A stretch of DNA of 64,000 nt. It comes from JAYPAN01 sp038123715. GTDB lineage: Bacteria > Pseudomonadota > Alphaproteobacteria > RS24. The stretch covers positions 62,001 to 126,000 of the forward strand of contig JAYPAN010000001.1 in NCBI GenBank assembly GCA_038123715.1, read 5' to 3'. The notes under the pieces are model-generated. The model was given only the letters and a program-made list of their open reading frames with translations, made no database searches and was not told the DNA's origin. Of this stretch, positions 43,952-53,850 are shown piece after piece. The position numbers were made by a program, and so were the translations under genes. Position 1 is the stretch's first letter. Each line of letters opens with the position of its first letter.

Positions 43952-45415
43952 CTAGGCCTGCTCGGCCAAAAGCGAAAGCTGGTTGACCCGTTCATCGCTT
44001 TGCTGGTCGGTCAATTGGGTTGGGTAATCGCCAGTAAAACAATGGTCGGTATATTGCGGGCGGTCAGCATTGCGCCCCTCTTCATGCCCCATAGCGCGAT
44101 ACAGCCCATCCACCGATAAAAAGGCGAGGCTGTCTGCGCCAATATAGGCGCGCATTTCTTCCAGCGAGTGCGTAGCAGCGAGAAGCTGGTCGCGACTTGG
44201 CGTATCAATGCCGTAAAAATCGGGGTGCGTGATGGGCGGTGCGCCAATCCGCATATGCACTTCGGTCGCGCCCGCCTCGCGCATCATTTGAACAATTTTC
44301 ACCGAAGTCGTGCCACGGACAATAGAATCGTCAATCAGCACCACCCGCTTGCCATCGACATGCACGCGATTGGCATTGTGTTTCAACTTGACCGAAAAGG
44401 CACGGATACTCTGTTGCGGCTCAATAAAGGTGCGCCCGACATAATGATTGCGGATAATGCCCAATTCAAACGGCACGCCGGATTCCTCGGCAAAGCCAAT
44501 TGCCGCCGGCACGCCGCTATCCGGCACGGGTATCACCACATCGGCAGGCACGCCGCTTTCGACGGCAAGCTGTCGGCCAAATGCCTTGCGACATTCATAA
44601 ACGCTCAACCCGCCGACCATGCTGTCGGGACGGGAAAAATAAATATATTCAAAAATGCAAGGCCGTGGTGCCATTGGCGGGAAGGGTTTAATGCTTTCCA
44701 CACCGGCTTCGGTAATCACGACAATTTCGCCATTTTCCACATCGCGGATATATTTCGCGCCGATAATATCCAGCGCGCATGTCTCGGAAGCGAGAATATA
44801 ATGGCCGTCAAGCTGACCAAGAACAAGCGGTCTGATGCCAAGCGGGTCACGCGCGCCAATCAGCTTTTTATTGGTCATCACGACCAACGCATAAGCGCCA
44901 TCAATCTGAAACAGCGCATCGGTGAAACGCGCCAGCGTATTGACGCGATTGGAGCGCGCCACCAATTGCAAAATTGTTTCAGTATCGGAGGTGGACTGGA
45001 AAATCGCACCTTTTTTGACCAATTCCTCGCGCAAAGTCAGCGCATTGGTCAGATTGCCATTATGCGCGACAGCAAAGCCGCCCCCAGCCAAATCGGCAAA
45101 TAGCGGTTGCACATTACGCAGCACGGTTTCGCCGGTTGTTGAATAGCGCACATGGCCGACCGCAACATTGCCAACAAGTTGATTGAGAACACTGGCTTTG
45201 GTGAAATGCTCGCTGACCAGACCGAGCCGCCTTTCGGCGTAAAATTGCTTGCCGTCATAGGTCACGATACCGGCAGCTTCCTGTCCGCGATGTTGCAGGG
45301 CGTGAAGCCCCAAAGCGGTCAGCGCGGCGGCGTCATCATGCCCGAAAATGCCGAATACGCCGCATTCTTCGCGCAACCGGTCATCATGTCCCACTCCGGA
45401 TGCTGCCAAAGGCAT
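43952..45415 (-). CDS. purF: Amidophosphoribosyltransferase
   Basis: A 487-residue enzyme for the first committed purine step (PRPP plus glutamine to phosphoribosylamine). The N-terminal nucleophile Cys18 (EECGVFGIFG) follows a short propeptide, so removal of 17 residues is expected. Glutaminase motifs HVRYSTTG and AHNGNLTN and the PRPP-binding loop VVLIDDSIVRGTTS are intact. It has a GGAAGGGG ribosome site and starts one base after the cvpA stop. Confidence 0.97.
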   Translation of the reverse strand: MPLAASGVGHDDRLREECGVFGIFGHDDAAALTALGLHALQHRGQEAAGIVTYDGKQFYAERRLGLVSEHFTKASVLNQLVGNVAVGHVRYSTTGETVLRNVQPLFADLAGGGFAVAHNGNLTNALTLREELVKKGAIFQSTSDTETILQLVARSNRVNTLARFTDALFQIDGAYALVVMTNKKLIGARDPLGIRPLVLGQLDGHYILASETCALDIIGAKYIRDVENGEIVVITEAGVESIKPFPPMAPRPCIFEYIYFSRPDSMVGGLSVYECRKAFGRQLAVESGVPADVVIPVPDSGVPAAIGFAEESGVPFELGIIRNHYVGRTFIEPQQSIRAFSVKLKHNANRVHVDGKRVVLIDDSIVRGTTSVKIVQMMREAGATEVHMRIGAPPITHPDFYGIDTPSRDQLLAATHSLEEMRAYIGADSLAFLSVDGLYRAMGHEEGRNADRPQYTDHCFTGDYPTQLTDQQSDERVNQLSLLAEQA

Positions 45416-45416
45416 A

Positions 45417-46139
45417 TTACTTCACCCCTTCCGTATTACGGATAAGCCGTTCCATCTGGTCACGCTCCAATCGTTTATAGCCTGTGTCAGGCGTGCTGTC
45501 TTGCTTTTCCTTCTCGGTCGCGCCATTTGTGTCGGGTATCAGATTTTCCAGATTATCCTCAACCACTTTACGCAACACCTCGCCGCTGACCTCATCAATA
45601 ATGCGGTCGCGCATTTCCGGGCGCACCAAGCCTTCAATATTGGAAATATTGACCGGCAGGCGGTCAATCGGCACGATAGCCACCATTGCGCGTGTGCCGG
45701 TTTGCAAAAGCGGCCGCAGCTTGGCTTTGGCCAGCCAGTCAGGATGTTCGTCTTCCGGGATGATAAGCACCACCACGAAATAGGCCAGACAGACAATAAA
45801 CGCCCCGCGCAACAGGCCGAACACCACGCCCAATGACCTGTCCAAAGCACCAATTGAGCTGCTTTTCAGCGCACTGGCTAAAATACCGGCGGCGATTGAA
45901 AAGGCGATAAGCACGGCCAGAAAGACCAGCAACATAGCTGCCGTGTTTACCATCCAATCAGCCGACATATATTGCGCCAGCAAGGGCTTCACCAAAGGCG
46001 ACAGAAAAATCGCCGCATAGCCAGCCGCCAGCCAACCGGCAATGGATAAAACTTCCTTGGTAAAACCGCGCATCAAAGACAATGCTGCCGAGACCAGCAA
46101 CACGGCGGTTATCAGAAAATCAACGGCGAGAATTTCCAT
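45417..46139 (-). CDS. cvpA: CvpA family inner-membrane protein
   Basis: A 240-residue protein with four membrane helices in the first 165 residues and a long charged C-terminal region that is longer than in E. coli CvpA (162 residues). CvpA homologues are linked to purF in many bacteria and affect colicin V export and envelope stress. It lies between radA and purF on the same strand. The last 50 residues (NTNGATEKEKQDSTPDTGYK) are probably disordered. Confidence 0.9.
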   Translation of the reverse strand: MEILAVDFLITAVLLVSAALSLMRGFTKEVLSIAGWLAAGYAAIFLSPLVKPLLAQYMSADWMVNTAAMLLVFLAVLIAFSIAAGILASALKSSSIGALDRSLGVVFGLLRGAFIVCLAYFVVVLIIPEDEHPDWLAKAKLRPLLQTGTRAMVAIVPIDRLPVNISNIEGLVRPEMRDRIIDEVSGEVLRKVVEDNLENLIPDTNGATEKEKQDSTPDTGYKRLERDQMERLIRNTEGVK

Positions 46140-46191
46140 GTCGTTTTGCTATCATGAGTCGGCCTTGTCAGGTCTGTTTTGCTGCTTTTCC

Positions 46192-47577
46192 CTAATTTTG
46201 CGCCGCGCCAAGTGCCGCCATAAGGTCGGCCAGCCGGTCAATCGGTTTGACATTGAGGGGCTGGTTTTTTTGGTCGCGGCTTTTGGTTTCAGCCAAAGGC
46301 GCGGTCATGACGGTTTCAAAGCCCAGCTTGGCGGCTTCATTCATCCGCATGGCGGCCTGCGTGACCGGTCGCACCGCACCTGACAGGCTTACTTCGCCAA
46401 ATAGAGCCGTGCGCGGTGGCAAAGGCTTGTCGGCCAGAGATGAAATCAAGGCGGCAGCCACGGCCAAATCGGCGGCCGGTTCATTGACCCGCAAGCCGCC
46501 AGCGACATTCAAAAACACATCGCGTCCGGCAAATGACAGGCCACAGCGCGCTTCCAGCACGGCCAGCACCATCGATAGCCGGTTCTGATCCCAACCCACC
46601 ACGGCGCGGCGCGGCGTCGCCAGTGAAGACGGTGCAGCCAAAGCCTGTATTTCCACCAGCACTGGCCGTGTGCCTTCAATGCCGGCAAACACAGCCGCCC
46701 CCGGCACATGCTCCTCATGCGATTCCAGAAACAGGGCGGACGGGTTGGTGACTTCCACCAAGCCTTCCGAAAGCATTTCAAAAACGCCGATTTCATGAGC
46801 CGGGCCGAAGCGGTTTTTAATGGCGCGCAAAATACGGAATTGATTGCCCCGGTCGCCCTCAAAATAAATCACCGTATCGACCATATGCTCCAAAACGCGG
46901 GGGCCTGCAATCTGGCCATCCTTGGTGACATGGCCGACCAGCACCAAGGCGGCATTATTGTTTTTGGCAAAATGAATAAGCTCCTGTCCGGCGACGCGCA
47001 CCTGGCTGACCGTGCCGGGGGCGGCCTCAATGGCCGGTGACCACATGGTTTGAATAGAGTCAATAATGACCAGCGCAATATCCGCCTCACCCGACAGCGT
47101 GCGGACAATATCGGCGCAATTTGTTTCCGCCGCCAAGGATACCGGTGCTTGTTCAAGGCCAAGGCGGCTGGCACGCATCCGCAATTGCGCCAGCGCTTCC
47201 TCGCCGGAAATATAAATACACCGCTTGCCCGATTGCGCGAGGGCGGCGGCGGCCTGCATGAGCAAAGTGGATTTGCCAATGCCCGGATCGCCGCCAATCA
47301 ATATGGCCGAACCCGGCACCAGCCCACCGCCAAGAACGCGGTCAAACTCGCCAAGACCGATAACAACGCGCCCCGGCTCACTGCTTTCACCGGCCAAAGA
47401 AGTCAGGTCAATTTTCTTGCCCTTGCTGGATTTGGCGCCGCGTCCCGCTGGCGGGGCGCTGCTGCCAGCTTGTTCTGCAAGCGTGTTCCACGCGCCGCAA
47501 CCATCGCATTTGCCCGACCATTTGCTGCTTACATGGCCGCAATTCTGGCAGACAAACTCGCTGGTCGCGCGCGCCAT
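46192..47577 (-). CDS. radA: DNA repair protein RadA
   Basis: A 461-residue RecA-like helicase involved in recombination-intermediate processing. The N-terminal zinc finger has Cys10, Cys13, Cys24 and Cys27. Walker A is GGDPGIGKST and the RadA-specific KNRFG motif is in ALKNRFG-like position (IKNRFGPAHEIGVFEM). The C-terminal Lon protease-like domain lacks catalysis, as usual. ATG overlaps the mlaF stop by one base. Confidence 0.97.
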   Translation of the reverse strand: MARATSEFVCQNCGHVSSKWSGKCDGCGAWNTLAEQAGSSAPPAGRGAKSSKGKKIDLTSLAGESSEPGRVVIGLGEFDRVLGGGLVPGSAILIGGDPGIGKSTLLMQAAAALAQSGKRCIYISGEEALAQLRMRASRLGLEQAPVSLAAETNCADIVRTLSGEADIALVIIDSIQTMWSPAIEAAPGTVSQVRVAGQELIHFAKNNNAALVLVGHVTKDGQIAGPRVLEHMVDTVIYFEGDRGNQFRILRAIKNRFGPAHEIGVFEMLSEGLVEVTNPSALFLESHEEHVPGAAVFAGIEGTRPVLVEIQALAAPSSLATPRRAVVGWDQNRLSMVLAVLEARCGLSFAGRDVFLNVAGGLRVNEPAADLAVAAALISSLADKPLPPRTALFGEVSLSGAVRPVTQAAMRMNEAAKLGFETVMTAPLAETKSRDQKNQPLNVKPIDRLADLMAALGAAQN

Positions 47578-48374
47578 CAGGCGGCTCCGCCCGGATCGGC
47601 GGCGCTGATTTGCTGGCCTTCGACTTCAATCGGCCCATCGGGGCGGCCATTGATGAATTGCAGGAGGAAGGGATTATCGGCCTGTTCCAACGCATCCGCG
47701 TCACCCTGCCAGATAATCTCGCCCTTATAGAGCAGGGCGGTTTTGTCGGCAATCGCGCGCACGCTGGTCATGTCATGGGTGATGGTCAGCGTGGTCGCGC
47801 CCAAATCACGCACACAATCGCGTATCAAATGGTTAATGACATCGGTCATGATGGGGTCAAGGCCGGTGGTCGGTTCATCGAAGAAAATGATTTCCGGACG
47901 TGTGGCAATGGCGCGCGCCAATCCGACGCGCTTATGCATGCCGCCCGACAGGGCAGCCGGATAGACATCGAGCAATTCGGCGCCCAGTTCAACCCGCGCC
48001 AAAGCCTCAACCGCCAAATCGCGGGCGCGGGATTGGGTCATGCCTTCCTGCTGGAGCGCACGAAAGGCGACATTGCGCCAGACCGGCAGGCTGTCAAACA
48101 GCGCGCCATTTTGAAACAGCATCCCCATACCCGCATCAATATCGGCGCGTGCGCTACGCTTCAGGCCGAGCGTCTCGCGCCCGTCAATTTTCAGCGAGCC
48201 GCTTTCCGGGCGCAACAAGCCAAGAATCGATTTCAGCATCACCGACTTACCGCTGCCGGAGCCGCCAATCACCACCATTGACTGCCCGCGCTCAATTTCC
48301 AGATTGACGCCGCGCAGCACATGTTTGGTGCCAAAACTTTTATGAATCTCATTTAAGGAAATCATCGCGGCCAT
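47577..48374 (-). CDS. mlaF: MlaF-type phospholipid transport ATPase
   Basis: A 265-residue ABC ATPase of the Mla system, which moves phospholipids between the membranes. Walker A GGSGSGKSV, signature LSGGMHKRVGLARAI and Walker B IIFFDEPTTGLDP fit MlaF rather than other ABC ATPases. It follows mlaE by 7 bp; mlaD, mlaC and mlaB are not next to it. ATG 48374 has a GAGGCGAAC leader; a second ATG at 48365 is possible. Confidence 0.93.
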   Translation of the reverse strand: MAAMISLNEIHKSFGTKHVLRGVNLEIERGQSMVVIGGSGSGKSVMLKSILGLLRPESGSLKIDGRETLGLKRSARADIDAGMGMLFQNGALFDSLPVWRNVAFRALQQEGMTQSRARDLAVEALARVELGAELLDVYPAALSGGMHKRVGLARAIATRPEIIFFDEPTTGLDPIMTDVINHLIRDCVRDLGATTLTITHDMTSVRAIADKTALLYKGEIIWQGDADALEQADNPFLLQFINGRPDGPIEVEGQQISAADPGGAA

Positions 48375-48381
48375 GTTCGCC

Positions 48382-49155
48382 TCACGATGAAAACAGCAGC
48401 GAGGTCATCAGATAATTGGCTGCCAGAATGAGAATGGAGGCGGCGACCACCGCATTGGTTGTGGCGCGGCCAACGCCTTGCGCCCCGCCATTGGAGTTAT
48501 AGCCGTGATAGCAGCCCATCAGCGCAATGATGAAACCGAATACGCCGGCTTTAATCAAGCCGGAGGTGACATCGCTCAATTCAAGGAAATTATAAGTGCT
48601 TTGCACATATATGGCGGCGTTAAAGCCAAATGACTGCGTGCCAACAACAAAGCCGCCGAAAACGCCGATAATATCGGCCACCAGCGCCAGCAGTGGCAGA
48701 CAGAAAGTCGCCGCCAATAAGCGTGGGGCGACCAGATATTTGAACGGGTCGGTGGATAATGTGGTCAGCGCGTCGATTTGCTCGGTCACCCGCATCGTGC
48801 CAATTTCAGCGGCAATGGCGGCGCTTACGCGACCGGCCACCATCAGCCCGCCCAGCACCGGGCCAAGCTCGCGGGTAATGCCGAGCGCGACAATGCTGGA
48901 GACAATGCTTTCCGAATTGAACTGGCTGTCACCATTATAGATTTGGATGGCGAGCGCGCCGCCGGTGAAAAAAGAGGTCAGTGCCACAACTGGCAGGGAA
49001 AAATAGCCAATCCGCAGCATTTGCTGGCCTATCATGCGAAAATAGACGGGCGGTGTGACCAGCGCCATCAGCGCTTGGGCGGTAAAATGCGCCAGCTTTC
49101 CGGTCTGGGTGAAAAACCCAAGGAAAAATCTTCCTATTGTTGCAAATGCCGACAA
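48382..49155 (-). CDS. mlaE: MlaE-type phospholipid transport permease
   Basis: A 257-residue permease of the MlaE/YrbE family with five to six membrane segments. The family motifs LTSFFTGGALAIQIY, ALGITRELGPVLGGLMVAGRVSAAIAAEIGTM and EQIDALTTLSTDPFKYLVAPR are clear. The start is TTG 49155, supported by AAGGAG seven bases upstream. It is 25 bp after alr on the same strand. In many Alphaproteobacteria mlaE and mlaF sit between alr and radA-like genes, in agreement with this order. Confidence 0.93.
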   Translation of the reverse strand: MSAFATIGRFFLGFFTQTGKLAHFTAQALMALVTPPVYFRMIGQQMLRIGYFSLPVVALTSFFTGGALAIQIYNGDSQFNSESIVSSIVALGITRELGPVLGGLMVAGRVSAAIAAEIGTMRVTEQIDALTTLSTDPFKYLVAPRLLAATFCLPLLALVADIIGVFGGFVVGTQSFGFNAAIYVQSTYNFLELSDVTSGLIKAGVFGFIIALMGCYHGYNSNGGAQGVGRATTNAVVAASILILAANYLMTSLLFSS

Positions 49156-49180
49156 AATGCTGCTCCTTCACGCGCCTTTA

Positions 49181-50329
49181 TCATGTTTTATATATCCGCT
49201 TATAGCGGCTGCCAAGCTGTGTGAGAAGCTCATAAGAAATGGTTTGTCCCTGTTCGGCAAGCCCGTCAATAGGGGTGGTGTCACCGAAAATCTCGACCAT
49301 GCTGTCTGCGCCAATGCTGTCATCGGCATCGGTCAGGTCAATGGCGAAACTGTCCATTGAGATGCGCCCCAATATCGCCGCCTCCCTATCGCCAAGACCC
49401 AATCGCACACGCGGCGGGTTAAATTGGCCGAAACTGCGTGGCAGACCGTCACCATAGCCGAGGCCGACAATACCGATACGCATTTCATGGTCAGCGGTAA
49501 AACTTGCGCCATAGCCAATCGCATCACCGGCGCTTAACCGGCGGGTTTGCAATATTGGCGCGCTCAAGCGGGCAACGGTCTGGCGCGCCGCCGCGTCATC
49601 AGGAAAAGCCATGCCGCCATAAAGGCCAATGCCGGGTCGCGTCATGTCAAACCGGTAGGCGTCGCCAAGAAAAATGCCGCCCGTATTGGCCAGTGAGCGC
49701 GGCGCAGGCGGCAGCAGGGCGGTCATTGTGTGAAAAGCCTCAAGCTGGGCGCGGTTCATCGGATGGTCGGGTGTGTCGGCGCAAGCCAGATGGCTGGCAA
49801 TCAAGTCCAGTGTCCAGCCCTCGAAGATTTCATTGGTTTCCGACATTTCGGCTATGTCGTCAAAAGACAGGCCAAGCCGGTTAAAGCCGGTATCAAGAAA
49901 CAGGGCGGCGGGATGATTGCCGGCCTTGCGGCAATGGGCTTGCCAGTTTTTGATTTGGGCAAGCGATATCAGGCAAGGATGCAGCCGGTGGGTGACATAG
50001 TCATTTTCGGCATTGGCGGCAAGCCCGCTTAAAACATAAATCGCGCTTGCATCAAAGCTCTTGTCGCTTTCGGCGCAGGCGCTGATGATATGGCGCAGGC
50101 GCACGCCTTCGGCCAGTTGGGCGACAAAAAAATGCCGACACCCCGCCGCCAGCAAAACCGGCACGGTTTCATCCATGCCCAGACCATAAGCATCGGCCTT
50201 GACCACGGCGGCGCATTGCGCTTTGCCCGATGCTTTTTGCAAAATTGTGTAATTGGCGGCCAGCGCGGTCAAATCTATGTGCAGGCTTGGCCTGTCGGCA
50301 AATCCATCCGGGGGCAGGGGCGTCGCCAT
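49181..50329 (-). CDS. alr: Alanine racemase
   Basis: A 382-residue PLP enzyme that supplies D-alanine for peptidoglycan. The PLP-lysine motif is VVKADAYGLGM, and the second catalytic residue Tyr is in GYGASF. The TIM-barrel and C-terminal beta domain (FAIDLTDADDSIGADSMVEIFGD) are complete. It follows dnaB by 5 bp, the conserved dnaB-alr order. Confidence 0.96.
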   Translation of the reverse strand: MATPLPPDGFADRPSLHIDLTALAANYTILQKASGKAQCAAVVKADAYGLGMDETVPVLLAAGCRHFFVAQLAEGVRLRHIISACAESDKSFDASAIYVLSGLAANAENDYVTHRLHPCLISLAQIKNWQAHCRKAGNHPAALFLDTGFNRLGLSFDDIAEMSETNEIFEGWTLDLIASHLACADTPDHPMNRAQLEAFHTMTALLPPAPRSLANTGGIFLGDAYRFDMTRPGIGLYGGMAFPDDAAARQTVARLSAPILQTRRLSAGDAIGYGASFTADHEMRIGIVGLGYGDGLPRSFGQFNPPRVRLGLGDREAAILGRISMDSFAIDLTDADDSIGADSMVEIFGDTTPIDGLAEQGQTISYELLTQLGSRYKRIYKT

Positions 50330-50334
50330 CGGCT

Positions 50335-51876
50335 TTAGTCAAACCGTTCCGGCAAATGGTCGTCTTCGGCCAAATCGCTGAACCGCGTATAGCGGTCTTC
50401 AAAGGCCATGCGCGCCGTGCCGACCGGGCCATGCCGGTTTTTGCCGACAATCACTTCCGCCGTGCCGTCAACAAGTTTCATGCGCTCTTCCCATTGCAGA
50501 AACTCCTCTGTGCCTTCCATCGGCTTTTCGCGCATAAGATAATAGGGTTCGCGATAAACAAACATGACGATATCGGCATCTTGTTCAATGGAGCCGGATT
50601 CGCGCAAATCGGAAAGCTGCGGGCGTTTGTCCTCGCGCGATTCAACCTGCCGCGATAATTGCGACAGGGCGAGAACCGGCACATCAAGCTCTTTGGCAAG
50701 CGCTTTCAGCCCTTGCGTGATTTCGCTGACTTCCTGCACCCGCCCATCATTGCGATTGCCGCTGCTGGCGCGAACCAATTGCAGATAATCCACCACAATC
50801 AGCCCCAGCCCGTGTTGGCGTTTCAGCCGTCGCGCGCGCGCTGCCAATGTTGCCATAGGTATCGCGCCCGTATGGTCAATATAAAGCGGGGCGTCATTCA
50901 AATCGCGCGCCGAGGTGACAAGGCGGGCATATTCATCCTCATGGATTTCGCCCTTGCGAATGTTTGACGAGGAAACGCCGGATTGCTCGGCCAGCATCCG
51001 CGTGGCAAGCTGCTCGGCAGACATTTCCAGAGAGAAAAAGCCAACAACGCCGCCTTCTTTCACGCGCGTGCGGCCATCGGGCAAATGCTCGACATTACCC
51101 TCACGCTGGGCTTTAAGATAATTATGGGCAATGGTAAAGGCAATATTGGTCGCCAGGGCGGTTTTACCCATAGCCGGACGCCCTGCCAAAATCAGCAAAT
51201 CGCTTTCCTGAAGCCCGCCAAGCAATGTGTCGAGACCGGTAAAGCCGCTTGACAGGCCGGATAAATGCCCTTCGCGCTGATAGGCGCGCGCCGCCATGTC
51301 AATCGCCCCGGTCAGCGATTGCTCAAAACTCATAAAGCCGGAACTATGCGCGCCTTTTTCAGCGATTGAATAAAGCGCCTGTTCGGCCTTGTCGATTTGG
51401 TCTGCCGGGCTGTCATCAATTTCGGCGTCGAAAGCATCCGCCATCATTTCCTCGCCAACAACAATCAGCTCGCGGCGAATGGCGAGGTCATAAATCGTCC
51501 GACCATATTGTTGGGCATTGGCAATGGTGGTGGCATTGGAGGCCAGCCGCGCCAAATAGCTTGCCCCACCCAATTGCACCAGCCCCTCATCCATTTCCAT
51601 ATAGGTCTTCAGCGTGACCGGTGAGGCCAGATTGCCATTGCCGATAAGTTTGGAGACGGCCTCATAAATCCGCATATGCACAGGGTCGAAAAAATGCCGT
51701 GCTTGCAGAAAATCCGAGACTTGGTCAAGCGCATCATTATTTATCAGCAAAGCGCCGAGAAGCCCCTGCTCGGCTTCAATATTATGCGGCATTTGGCGAA
51801 AATCCTGCGTCTGACCGGCAGCGTTTGGGGCGGCGGCTTGACTGTCAGGATTTATCTGGGTGACGGGCGTTTCCAT
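50335..51876 (-). CDS. dnaB: Replicative DNA helicase DnaB
   Basis: A 513-residue hexameric helicase. The N-terminal domain (about 25-130, MPHNIEAEQGLLGALLINND) binds primase; the RecA-like domain has Walker A GRPAMGKTALATN, Walker B IVVDYLQLV and the arginine-finger region (ESREDKRPQLSDLRESGSIEQDAD). No intein is present. It follows rplI by 110 bp. Confidence 0.98.
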   Translation of the reverse strand: METPVTQINPDSQAAAPNAAGQTQDFRQMPHNIEAEQGLLGALLINNDALDQVSDFLQARHFFDPVHMRIYEAVSKLIGNGNLASPVTLKTYMEMDEGLVQLGGASYLARLASNATTIANAQQYGRTIYDLAIRRELIVVGEEMMADAFDAEIDDSPADQIDKAEQALYSIAEKGAHSSGFMSFEQSLTGAIDMAARAYQREGHLSGLSSGFTGLDTLLGGLQESDLLILAGRPAMGKTALATNIAFTIAHNYLKAQREGNVEHLPDGRTRVKEGGVVGFFSLEMSAEQLATRMLAEQSGVSSSNIRKGEIHEDEYARLVTSARDLNDAPLYIDHTGAIPMATLAARARRLKRQHGLGLIVVDYLQLVRASSGNRNDGRVQEVSEITQGLKALAKELDVPVLALSQLSRQVESREDKRPQLSDLRESGSIEQDADIVMFVYREPYYLMREKPMEGTEEFLQWEERMKLVDGTAEVIVGKNRHGPVGTARMAFEDRYTRFSDLAEDDHLPERFD

Positions 51877-51986
51877 TCAGGCAATCTAGCCTTTGCCCGC
51901 ATGGTAAAGCCAGAGGAATCAAAAGACCCGCCGCAAATTTCCGAAAAAATTTCCGACGGGCCTGTGAACTATGTGGAAAAAACTTT

Positions 51987-52816
51987 TTACGAGGCGGTTT
52001 CTTCTGTTGACGCCTCATCAGCAGCATCCTCTTCGGTGCTATCTGCTTCGGATGTTTCTTCAGCAGCTTCTTCAGCAGCTTCTTCAGCTTCTGCATCGGC
52101 TTGCAGGTCAACTGTAACGCCTTCTTCAAACACTTCCTCAACATNNNNNNNNNNNNNNNNNNNNNNNNNNNNNNNNNNNNNNNNNNNNNNNNNNNNNNNN
52201 NNNNNNNNNNNNNNNNNNNNNNNNNNNNNNNNNNNNNNNNNNNNTCTGCATCGGCTTGCAGGTCAACTGTAACGCCTTCTTCAAACACTTCCTCAACATT
52301 GACATCGACGTCTTCATCGTCAATTTGCTCAATGGTGACATCCTCACCGGCGGCTTGGCGCTCGGCTTCCTCGGCGGTGCGCGCCACGTTAATCGTCACT
52401 GAGCTGGAAACTTCCGGGTGCAGGGTCACAATCACGCCATGCAGACCCAGCGTTTTAATCGGCGCGGCCAGCGCGATTTGGTTGCGGGCAACGCTGAACC
52501 CTTCTTCGGCCAATGTGGCGGCAATATCGCGTGTGTTCACCGAGCCGTAAAGCTGACCCGTATCACCGGATGAACGGATGACCACAAAGCTCGCACCATC
52601 CAGCTTGGCATTGACGCTTTCGGCCTCGGATTTGCGCTCAAGATTGCGCGCTTCCAATTGGGCGCGCTCATTTTCAAAGCGCTGGAGATTGCCTTTATTT
52701 GCGCGCAATGCCTTGCCTTGGGGCAGCAGGAAATTGCGGGCATAGCCATCTTTGACATTGACCACATCGCCCATCTGGCCAAGTTTGGCGACCCGTTCCA
52801 ACAATACGACTTCCAT
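51987..52816 (-). CDS. rplI: Ribosomal protein L9 with acidic tail (interrupted by assembly gap 3)
   Basis: L9 of the 50S subunit. The N-terminal RNA-binding domain is intact (MEVVLLERVAKLGQMGDVVNVKDGYARNFLLPQG), then the long helix and the C-terminal domain to about residue 148. The chain continues into a tail of about 75 residues, ending in 34 residues of almost only Glu, Ala, Thr, Ser and Asp (EAEEAAEEAAEETSEADSTE...). The 100-N gap and a 55-bp duplicated flank lie inside the gene. Removing 155 bases (100 N plus one copy of the 55 bp) leaves 675 bases, exactly 225 codons, and one continuous frame to the stop at 51987-51989. So the gene is intact in the cell; the apparent frameshift is an assembly artefact. 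Confidence 0.95.
52090..52299. other. Assembly gap 3 (100 N) with a 55-bp duplicated flank
   Basis: N run 52145-52244. The 55 bases before it (52090-52144) are repeated exactly after it (52245-52299), so the two contigs overlap and were not merged. The neighbouring GAAGCTGCT-type repeats of the acidic L9 tail may have confused the assembler. The true sequence should be 155 bases shorter than shown. Confidence 0.95.
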
Positions 52817-53802
52817 CAGTCCTTCTCCTCATCCTTATCGGTATCACCGCCTTCATCCGGCGATCCGATATTGGTGTTTTTGTCCGACCCGACCGGTGCC
52901 AGTTGCCGGAAGTTAAAGCGTGTGTCCAAAAGCCCGATAAGCGCAATCGGGATAATAACCCACGCCATGATAAAAATTAAAAAATAGAGCGCCGACAACA
53001 ACCAGCCACGCCCGTTCCATGGGCGGGAGATAGCATGAATAATCGCCAAACCCAACAGAAAATATGCGCTGGTGACAAGCGCCAGAAAAATCGCCATTAA
53101 GGTGGAGAGCGTGCCGTCGAAAACCAGCGTGCCAAGGCCGAAACCTGCCAGCAAGAAAACCAGACGCGGCGGCAATTGCAGCCGGTCATAATCAGGCGTC
53201 GGACGCAGATTTTTGCCGCTGAACACGGCCAGCGCCTGCCCGATTTGCAGATTGCCAAGCAGCAGAAGCGGCCAACCGGCCAGACCGGTTATGATGATAA
53301 GCCGCGCAATGAGCTGAAAATCGCTTAAATCGCGCGTGTTGTAAACTTGATGCACCATATCGGCCAGTTCTGGCGAGGCATACATGGCTTGCGCCAGTAT
53401 CTCCGGCAGGCCACCGGGTGTATCGGCGACGCTGGCGAAAATCGCTATAGTGCCGACCGCAGCCAGCGCGCCACCCATTAAGATAAGCCTTTCCGCGGGG
53501 TAAAACTCCCATAATGGCGCGCCATTGCCAGCAGGTGCAACCGGACGCGACAATAGCGACTGGCGCAGCAGCATCAGGCTTGGCACAAGAAACACCAAAA
53601 GGAAAACAATGCCGAGAACCGGCGACAGCAAAACCGATGTTAACAGGCCGGTCAAAATGGCTGCGGCAACCGCCAGACCCAGCCCGTAACAAAGGCCGAT
53701 ATAGGCGATTGGCACGCTGGCAAAGGGAAGGCTGACAAGCGCGGCAAACAACAGAAAGCTGGCAATGGCGGCAAAAACCGCCCGCAATGCATTGGTTTGC
53801 AT
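52816..53802 (-). CDS. DUF2232 membrane protein
   Basis: A 328-residue polytopic membrane protein with eight to nine hydrophobic segments and an acidic C-terminus (DEGGDTDKDEEKD). Position between rpsR and rplI and overall layout identify the DUF2232 family found there in Alphaproteobacteria. Function is unknown. Its stop overlaps the rplI ATG by one base, and AGGAAGG precedes its own start. Confidence 0.88.
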   Translation of the reverse strand: MQTNALRAVFAAIASFLLFAALVSLPFASVPIAYIGLCYGLGLAVAAAILTGLLTSVLLSPVLGIVFLLVFLVPSLMLLRQSLLSRPVAPAGNGAPLWEFYPAERLILMGGALAAVGTIAIFASVADTPGGLPEILAQAMYASPELADMVHQVYNTRDLSDFQLIARLIIITGLAGWPLLLLGNLQIGQALAVFSGKNLRPTPDYDRLQLPPRLVFLLAGFGLGTLVFDGTLSTLMAIFLALVTSAYFLLGLAIIHAISRPWNGRGWLLSALYFLIFIMAWVIIPIALIGLLDTRFNFRQLAPVGSDKNTNIGSPDEGGDTDKDEEKD

Positions 53803-53850
53803 ATCCGGCCTTCCTTTCAGGCCATACAGCCCGTTACGCGCGGATGCGGC

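Noticed and set aside
51845..51986. Continuation of L9 beyond its stop in another frame
   Set aside because: It appears only because the unmerged 55-bp overlap plus 100 N shift the frame; merging the contigs restores the natural stop at 51987.
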